Shown here piece by piece: positions 57,148 through 64,000 of a stretch of 64,000 bases of DNA (position 1 is the stretch's first letter; each line of letters starts with the position of its first letter). A program made the position numbers and the translations under genes. Source of the stretch: Eutypella sp. D-1 (Eukaryota; Ascomycota; Sordariomycetes; Xylariales; Diatrypaceae); contig JAJTTP010000020.1 of the NCBI GenBank assembly GCA_023313575.1, forward strand, positions 682,001 through 746,000, read 5' to 3'. The notes below the pieces were generated by a model, which had not been told where the DNA came from, did not search any database, and saw only the letters and a list, made by a program, of their open reading frames with translations.

Positions 57148-58626
57148 GGTAATGCCAGCTATGGCAATGGTGTATATTTTCGAGGTTGTGCGCACTTTTT
57201 GTTCATCCGGCTGATTGCTACACTGGGTGATCTGGTGCGATATGAGACGAAGAAGTTGATTGGGTGGGTTCTAGAGCTGGAACTGCTAGCAGCCAGATAA
57301 CCAACAATCAGCCACCAACGAGCCAACTACCTATCTGGTTTGCGGTTTGCTGGCTTGGTTCCGTGTCAGAATCTCCAACTGGTGATCCGTTTCGTGAAAC
57401 ATTGAACTTGGGTTGGGCGTGATCAAAAGACACCTGTTGACCTACCTACTGACCTACAGCTTATCGTACTACTTGTACGCCTAGGTACTCCTATCGTAGG
57501 TACAGAGATTAACAGCCCTGCAAACTCTTTCCACTCCTAACGATCGTCCAATTAGATATGATCATCGATGAATTCTTTAGGGAGGTGTGGGTACTTGATT
57601 CAAGCCACATCACATGTAACCATTATGTATTTCGAGTCTTTTCCCAGAGGTTTTTTTTCCTTTCCCCTTCAGGGTAGGTACATCCATAATGCTTCTTATT
57701 GTTTATGAATAGGTAGCGTGATCAGTTAGTACAATGTGATATGTCCGGAGATTCTCGACTCTGTATCCCCCCCGAGAGTCCGGCCAGTCCAGCCAGTCAG
57801 GAGGTTGGTGTAGGAGATACAGGTGTGCAATTACCAATTGGAGCTTGCAGGTTAGCAGACTGCACCGCCACAGTGGAGCTACTTGCCCCTCATTTTGGGC
57901 AATATGTGGTCAAAGCAGGAGCAGGCTGGCACTAGCCTGGCAGGCCTGGGCCGAGAATGAAATCAGACAATCGACAACTCTACAACAGCCTAAGGTTGAC
58001 TCTAGGAATGCGCCTCCCACCCGCTCACCTCCCAACCCAATTCCCCCCCATTGCCCCTACCTATTCTGTAAGTTGTACTCCCTACCCCGTCATCTGCGGG
58101 TCCTTTTCACCATTTACGCAGTCACCCATCCCCACCCTAAGCACCCCTACCAGCCAACCAGCCAACTCCGTCCACCCATTCTTGCCATTTTGCCCCCCTC
58201 AGGTCCCTCCCTTACCCCCCCCCCTTCCCCCTTCCACCTTCCACGCCCCTTCCACGCAACTGTTAAGGTTTACTCTACACTAGCTGATTCGAGTACTTAT
58301 TACTTATTCACACCCTCAATAGTTCACCCGCCTTTTTTAACCTCTTTTTTATTACTCTTCCTTAACCAACACCATCAACAATAACAACTACTACAACAAC
58401 CATCACCGCATCCATCAACAAACGCAATCCAGAAGTCTTTCTGTTGCACTCTTCTTCTTTCATCACAACAACCACTCACTACTTCTTTTCTTTCTACCTC
58501 CTTTTTATCTCAGTCGCTCCCTCGGCATACATAGTTAAGAACCCAGCGAGACAAACGTCGGTCGCTGTCTTCTCAACCCCCTTAACAACAAACCTTTTCC
58601 CCAAGTAACCCGGAAAACTCGAGTTT
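57148..58626. promoter_or_regulatory. Divergent intergenic region of trm44 and eIF1, with long CA/CT-rich leader
   Basis: This 1.5-kb spacer separates the divergent trm44 and eIF1 starts. From about 58010 to 58626 the plus strand is poor in G and rich in CCT, CAACAA and CTT units, which fits a long unstructured 5' leader for eIF1. Frames called in this part are translations of that bias. No other gene is supported. Confidence 0.5.
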
Positions 58627-58632
58627 ATGTCA
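58621..58632 (+). promoter_or_regulatory. Suboptimal start-codon context of eIF1
   Basis: The bases before the eIF1 ATG (58627-58629) are GAGTTT, with T at -3 and T at +4. This is a poor initiation context. In eIF1 genes of many eukaryotes a poor context at the own start codon is known to serve autoregulation, because high eIF1 raises start-site stringency. Here the feature is seen directly; its function is inferred from the family. Confidence 0.6.
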
Positions 58633-59426
58633 ATCGAAAACCTCAAGACCTACGGTAAGTCTTTATTATCATTCTCATTATTCTTACCTATGCGGTTCAA
58701 CTCATCAGTCGATTGTTATTGCTAACTTATGTGATGCATCACAGACCCCTTCGCCGAAGCCGACGAGGATACCGGACAATCCAAACAGGCGCAGAATTAC
58801 ATCCATATTCGTATCCAACGTACGTTCATTGCCTCATCCCCCCCCCCTACTCTATTATCTACCCTCTCTCTACCCGCTCTTATCTTTACCTTCGTGCCGG
58901 CCCGAACCCGATAATCGTCATCGTCCACTCTCTCGCACGTGACGCATGATTACCTGTTCCTTGAAGCCCAGCAATTGCCCCGGCCCCTCCCTATCCACAA
59001 CAACACCCCCACATGCGTCATTCCAACATCCATGAGTGTGCCAACCCAACCAACTAACTATTCCCATTACAGAGCGAAATGGACGTAAGACCTTGACTAC
59101 CGTGCAGGGCTTGCCCAAGAAATTTGATCAGCGCAAGATCCTCAAGGTCATCAAGAAGAAGTTTGGTACGTAGTTACCATACCATACCCATACCATATAT
59201 CAGCCAACCTTGGCCAACCTTGGATGCCTTCCAATTGATTGATCAACCGAGCTAACCTCGTTCCTTTATTTACACAGCTTGCAATGGCACCACCGTTCAC
59301 GACAGTGAGATGGGCGAGGTGATTCAGCTCCAAGGTGACCAGCGCAAGGACGTTCAAGAATTCCTTGTCGACAAGGTCGATGGCCTCGAGCTCGATCCCA
59401 AGACCATTAAGGTCCACGGTTTCTAG
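58627..59426 (+). CDS. sui1: Translation initiation factor eIF1 (SUI1)
   Basis: eIF1 binds the 40S subunit near the P site and controls start-codon fidelity. Four exons (58627-58654, 58745-58819, 59073-59165, 59278-59426) give 114 residues. The protein is MSIENLKTYDPFAEADEDTG, then QSKQAQNYIHIRIQQRNGRK, TLTTVQGLPKKFDQRKILKV, IKKKFACNGTTVHDSEMGEV, IQLQGDQRKDVQEFLVDKVD and a C-terminal HGF. This is the SUI1 domain over its whole length. Intron 2 (253 nt) is the longest. The gene has a long CA/CT-rich leader and a poor start context. It is convergent with the EOS1-like gene. Confidence 0.97.
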
Positions 59427-61179
59427 GCCCGTCTTCGCATGTCCAGACGGCCTCCGTTGCCCCTGACTGCCCGACTACCACCCAGCTACCCAGTTACCCG
59501 GTAGCCCCATAAACGCGTCCTCGGTATTGATGGTCTGGCCTGTACCAGGCAGTGCGCCATACCGACGCACAACGTGCACTGCTAGCTGCCCATCGCATCT
59601 TAGAATCGTTGCCGGGTTTCGTTCATATTAGTCGAGGCGTTGATAGATCGGAGCAGTTCGGACATGATACCCTTTGTCGGCCCCTCGTTATCGAGAGGAG
59701 GATTGTGTTTTCTTTTTGGAGGACGTGATAAGGCTACACTTAGGCGAAGGATCGCTAAGGTCTGCTACGTACAACAAAAAGGTGTGATGTGGGGTGGCTA
59801 CTTACCTGCAAGGCCCTCGTTCGATTTCTGCAGGTATGGTGCTAGATCAACCAAACAATCCCATGTTACCCGTAACCCGATGTTCTTTCTCTTCGCTGTC
59901 CCGTGAAATGCGTGTGCTTCATCCCATGATCAAACAAAAAGCTATGACTGGGTGTTTTTGACGCCGTATACAGTGTCTAGCGTGGTTAGCCCATTCGCTT
60001 TCTCCGCAGCAGTCGCTACATAATTTACCTAAGTAGGATGGAATGTTTTGCTGGTGGTAGGACATGCCATACTGCCCACCATGTACATACAGTTAACTGA
60101 GGTCAACCGACCTATTTGCCGACCACCTCAGCGAGCTTGCGTATCCATTGCAAGGTTGGCCGTCGAGATATCCATCCAGTCACGGGATTACGTTTATGTA
60201 CATCCATCCACCCGTGAAGTCATATATATATATATCTCCTACATGTTTTCACTCATAACGATACCCCCTCCCCCACCACATCCCCAGCTCCCCGGTCCGG
60301 TTCTTGTGAATATCATGGCTTAGTAAGTATGCTTATGCTTATGCTTGTGTCTCTGTATATTTATCTATGTGTATGTGTATGTATCGAGAGTACAGTACGG
60401 TAGGAAATAAAAGGATGCCCCTCCCCTCCCCCTTCTCTTGGACCATACGTATTGTTGTTGAGGTCTCTCGTCGTGGAGTAGCGCGATGTCATACGGGAAA
60501 CGGGTAGATAAGAGTGTTGGTATGTCGACGAGGCAGATAGATAGGAGGGCATCTACTTTGTGTAGGAAAGTTTACGTGTGCGTGTATGTATGGTCATACC
60601 TTGTTTGTTTTCTGGGGTTCTCTCTCAACTTTTTTTAAACAAATAAAGCGTAAGGATGCATGGATGGACGGGTCTTCGATAATTAGACCATTGGGCGTTA
60701 GGGGTATATATATCCGTCTCTCTGTATATATGTGTCTCTCTGCATATATGTGTCTCTCTGCATATATGTGTCTCTCTGCATATATAGATAAACAAATAGA
60801 TCGCACATGGATATCGACGGCCGGACGGAGGGAAGGGAAGGGAAGCGGAGGATACAGGTGAGTTGGACTCCTTCACCCCAACCTATTGCAAACCCGCCCG
60901 ATCTACGCCCACGCCGTGCCGTGTCGTACCGTGCCGTGCTGTGTTGTGACATGATTCTTCATAACTTGATAAACTTGCGCCATAAACTCCATGATCTCCT
61001 CCTCCCTACGCCAAACAAACGCCGTATAAAGTAAATAAAATGTGCCTGCCTGTGTGCGTGGGTGGGTATGCGTGTGTGCATATATTGTGTATATAAAAGC
61101 CATCTTAAGAATCCAATCCAAGCAAAAAAACATAAAATCCAACATCCCAGCTAACCCCCCCCCCCCGGGTTCTCTCTTC
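59427..61179. other. Spacer between convergent eIF1 and eos1 genes
   Basis: This 1.75-kb stretch contains no supported gene. It holds a short (TA)n tract near 60220-60234, an 18-bp tandem repeat (60716-60787) and a 12-C run (61155-61166). Open frames over the tandem repeat on both strands are its translations. Confidence 0.55.
60716..60787. repeat. Four tandem copies of an 18-bp unit
   Basis: The unit GTCTCTCTGCATATATGT is repeated four times head to tail. The first copy has one substitution (TGTATA for TGCATA) and the last copy differs in its final bases. Because 18 is a multiple of three, it keeps long open frames on both strands, which explains overlapping spurious ORFs here. Confidence 0.85.
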
Positions 61180-62267
61180 CTATAATTCGTCCATCTCCCT
61201 CGTTACACCCAGCAGTCTGACGAAGAGGGGTACAGCGATGTCGGCGGCGCGGCGGGCGATAGCGAAGAGGGGGATATCGGGGCGGGGGCGGGCTGCGTGG
61301 TGGTGGTGGTGGTGGTGGTGGTTATGTGCGGCGTCGCTTCCGCTGCCGCTGTAATCGAGGTTGTTGTCGTCGTCGGAGAAGGAGAAGGAGAAGGAGAAGG
61401 AGGAGTACGGGTGGAGGTGGGAGTGCAGCAGAAGCGCGACCATGCTGATGAAGGAAGCGTAGGAGAAGACAGACAAGCTGAGGCGGGTCTCCTTGCGGAT
61501 ATTGACGCGGCGCTGCGTGATCTGGTAGCACGCGGTCAGGATCGCCGCGATGCTGATCCACGCCGGCAGCAGCAGCGAGCCTGGGTATCCGCCCCGGTGG
61601 CCCAGCTCCGACGCCCCCCACAGCCACACCACCCACGACGTGCAGTACGACGACACGCACGCCAGCGTGAAGAGCCGCACGATCGTCGCCTGTGGCGTGT
61701 AGTGGATCAGCCACCGCGACATTAGGCAGTCCGTGAAGAAGTACGCTAGGTGCGCTGATGCCCAGCACTGCGGAGAGATAGAGAGCGGTTAACAAGACTG
61801 AGCAGAGGAGAGGAGCCAGGGGGGGGCGGGAGAAAAGAAATAAAGGGCGGAAATCGTACCCAAACCATGGCGAGCAGCGTCTCGGTTAGACGCAGGGAGC
61901 TCTCAGCGCGGGAGAGCCTGCTCTCCTCTTCGGACAGCGCAGCGGCGGCGGCAGAGGCGACATTGCCGTTGCCGTTGCCGTTATTCAAGGCGCCGGACAG
62001 GACGAACTCGGTGAACAGGAAGCGCAGGGCGGAGCGGATGCCCCACCAGAGGGCGGGGGCGATGGACAGGAGTCGGGCGACGATGAGAAAGGGGTGCCAG
62101 CGGCGCGGCACGCCGAGGGCGACGGCGACGCGGGGCTGGAGGAGCGAGTGGTCTAGGCCGCCGTTATGGTGGCCGCTATTGCTATTCCCGTTCCCGTTGC
62201 CATTGCCGTAGGTGGACTGCTCGGTTCTGCCATTTTGAGTCGGCGGCGTCGTCGGTGGTCTGGCCAT
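61180..62267 (-). CDS. eos1: EOS1-like multispanning membrane protein (N-glycosylation / oxidative-stress related)
   Basis: In yeast EOS1 is an ER membrane protein linked to N-glycosylation and oxidant sensitivity. Two exons on the minus strand (62267-61860 and 61767-61180) give 331 residues. The start is the ATG at 62267; an in-frame TTG precedes it. The N-terminus is disordered with an Asn-Gly repeat. The conserved part includes RRWHPFLIVARLLSIAPALW, CWASAHLAYFFTDCLMSRWL, then IHYTPQATIVRLFTLACVSS and LLPAWISIAAILTACYQITQ, and NIRKETRLSLSVFSYASFIS. Four or so transmembrane segments are visible. Near the C-terminus there is a Ser-Phe repeat, an acidic patch and a run of eight His. The family match is good over the membrane core; the function is inferred. 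Confidence 0.85.
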
Positions 62268-63734
62268 CAAGCGGCGGCGGCGGCGGGGCTTTTGGGGGGC
62301 CGTCGTCGTTTTATTCGGGACGGGGACGGTTCACTGGCCAACTGAGCGGATAGCGGGTCGGAGGGATAGACAGGAATAAGATGACACGAAACACGGAGCA
62401 ACAATGTGGTAGCAACAACCGTTTGATGTTTAATAAGTTATATTCGGGGGTGAAGCCCTACCTACGTAAGGCAAGGGGCGGTGGGATAGCAGCTGGAGAT
62501 CCGAGTGACTTGTCCGGGTGGGTGGCTTTTGTGTCCAAACATGCATGTATAATTGTACTTTCAGACAAGGTAGGATTGAAGGAATGGGGAGGGGGTTTAA
62601 GGAGTGAATATCATAAAACGACAAACAAACGAGGAAACGAGCTGGGAGAGTATATCCCAGGGTATATCCAGGGCACGGACGGCTATACGGATAGACTGGT
62701 TATATGGACGGGTTATACGGCACCGGAACCGATTGGGGTTGAAATCTACCCTGCTAGAAGGTAGATAAGTAGGTACCTAGAGAGGTAGGTAGATGGATAG
62801 ATACGCCAGGCAGATAGCCCTGCTAGAGGATTCTAATAAAAATATATGTACACAGGGAGTGTGATTGGCCCAAGATTGTCTCGGATACTCCTGTATCGAT
62901 TGGGCTTTGGGCTTTGGGCTTATGGGTTATGACGATTTGTGAATGAGGTCATTGGCATCGTAGCGTTGCGTGCGTGCGTGCGTGCCTGCGATTGCTGGGT
63001 TGGGCACACAGCTTGGAGTGGGCACTGGACTGGGCAGTGAGTTGTGGGCTTGTAGCGGGCGATCATAAGGAGGCCCCTGCCATCCCCTGAACGGCTGAAC
63101 GGCCGATATCACTGGGATTGGTGGAAATGCAACGCGTTTTCTCTTATTACTCTCTAACGTTAGGGATATCCATAAAGGTAGTTTTGTCATTTGTTAGGTT
63201 AGGTGCTTACGATTGCGACAAAGTGATAAAAGATATCTACTTAGGTAAGGTGTATAGTGGTGCTATAGGCTTTAGGGGTCCCCACGGCGGGACGTTATGC
63301 TCTAAAGCCCGATCTCTGATTGGTTAGCCTCTTTAGCTGCTATATAGTCCCCGGAAGGTGTAGTGGTGCTATCATCGGCTCAAGCCCACCACTAGCGCCA
63401 TTCCGAGCTTCGGCTCCATTTTAATTTTTTTCCCTTATAGAAAAGAACATGAAAGCTTCACATCTGATGACATAACTTACATGGGACTTACATGGGACTT
63501 TACATGGGCGCAACTTAAGAGCAGCCATCCCGAAACACAAAACGGTCCTCGCCGGAGCACTCTATGCCCTCCAATGGCATGATTACTGCTGCATGCTATT
63601 GTCCGGGACGACCACACAACCCATACCTCTCTTTACCGGGTAGCCGAGGAGGGGCAAGATATAATCTATTTCACCTAGGCAGATAGATAGGCAGATAGAT
63701 ATATCTATCTTCCTACTACCTGGCCCCTTACACA
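62268..63734. promoter_or_regulatory. Divergent intergenic region upstream of eos1 and the last gene
   Basis: This 1.47-kb spacer separates two divergent starts. It contains a (TGCG)n tract near 62966-62984, a threefold GGGCTTT repeat near 62900-62922, an inverted CCAAT box (ATTGG) at about 63318-63322 and an 18-bp palindrome at 63693-63710. No gene is supported. Confidence 0.5.
63693..63710. repeat. 18-bp perfect palindrome in the leader of the last gene
   Basis: AGATAGATATATCTATCT is its own reverse complement. It lies 24 bp upstream of the start codon at 63735, inside a GATA-repeat stretch, so it may be a by-product of the microsatellite or a paired GATA-factor site. Confidence 0.6.
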
Positions 63735-64000
63735 ATGGCCGACATCATGCGCCTGTCGCGCCCATGGCTGGGTGCCTCGATGCGCCCGACTACACTGTCG
63801 CCCTTACAAATCCTAATACGTCCACACCACCGTCACTTCACAACCAGCATAACCCGCCTAGCCAAGCGAACACGCCGTGGTGGTGGCGGCGAAACCACCA
63901 CCAATTCTCACCGTAGTAGGACCGCGTTGAAGCGGAACAGTCTCGCGATGGAAAACTCCAAGACTTTCTTATTACCCAGTATGGCGTTCCTCTTGATATC
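63735..64000 (+). CDS. N-terminus of a probable mitochondrial protein (3' end outside window)
   Basis: The frame is open from an ATG with good context (ACAATGG) to the end of the window, 88 codons. The first 45 residues are rich in Arg, Ser, Thr and Leu with only one acidic residue. They contain HRHFTTSITRLAKRTRRGGG, which looks like a mitochondrial presequence with a processing site around FTTS. The visible end reads RNSLAMENSKTFLLPSMAFL and may begin the mature domain. I do not recognise the protein. An intron further on cannot be excluded. Confidence 0.55.
   Translation, partial: MADIMRLSRPWLGASMRPTTLSPLQILIRPHHRHFTTSITRLAKRTRRGGGGETTTNSHRSRTALKRNSLAMENSKTFLLPSMAFLLI

Noticed and set aside
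60594..60952. Several frames with repeated RHIYAE-like peptides
   Set aside because: They are translations of the 18-bp tandem repeat and overlap each other on both strands.

Overview
This window is nuclear DNA from a filamentous ascomycete (Pezizomycotina, most likely Sordariomycetes). The evidence is monocistronic genes on both strands separated by pyrimidine-rich spacers, short spliceosomal introns (mostly about 50-200 nt, GTRNGT...YAG), third-codon positions rich in G and C, and a divergent COX13-APN2 pair that in this class normally marks the mating-type region. No rRNA, tRNA, CRISPR array or intact transposon was recognised. All exon structures below were assembled by hand from splice signals and reading-frame continuity.

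Left part (1-21.7 kb): the 3' end of a proline-rich protein; COX13 (minus) back-to-back with APN2 (plus); ribosomal proteins eL21 (minus) and uS4 (plus) head to head; splicing factor SLU7 (minus) head to head with REV3, the catalytic subunit of DNA polymerase zeta (plus); then an unrecognised disordered protein (minus). COX13, APN2, eL21, uS4, SLU7 and REV3 are genes I associate with MAT-locus flanks in Sordariomycetes, yet no MAT gene and no SLA2 lie among them here.

Middle part (21.7-40.9 kb): a 4.8-kb spacer without a convincing gene, a kapC-like bZIP factor, a choline/ethanolamine phosphotransferase (Kennedy pathway), TYW3 (wybutosine synthesis) convergent with a MIC19/DUF1690 MICOS subunit, another 3.7-kb spacer, and a ten-exon protein with two RRMs.

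Accessory-looking part (43.5-50.7 kb): three genes in tandem on the plus strand, namely a sodium:solute symporter-family transporter, an intronless clan GH-A-like glycoside hydrolase and a membrane-anchored fucose-lectin-like protein. They could form a carbohydrate-related group, but this is inference from position and family only. A perfect 12-bp hairpin sits between the last two.

Right part (51.9-64 kb): housekeeping genes return with gamma-COP (SEC21), TRM44 tRNA methyltransferase, eIF1 (SUI1) with a poor start-codon context, EOS1, and the 5' end of a probable mitochondrial protein cut by the window edge.
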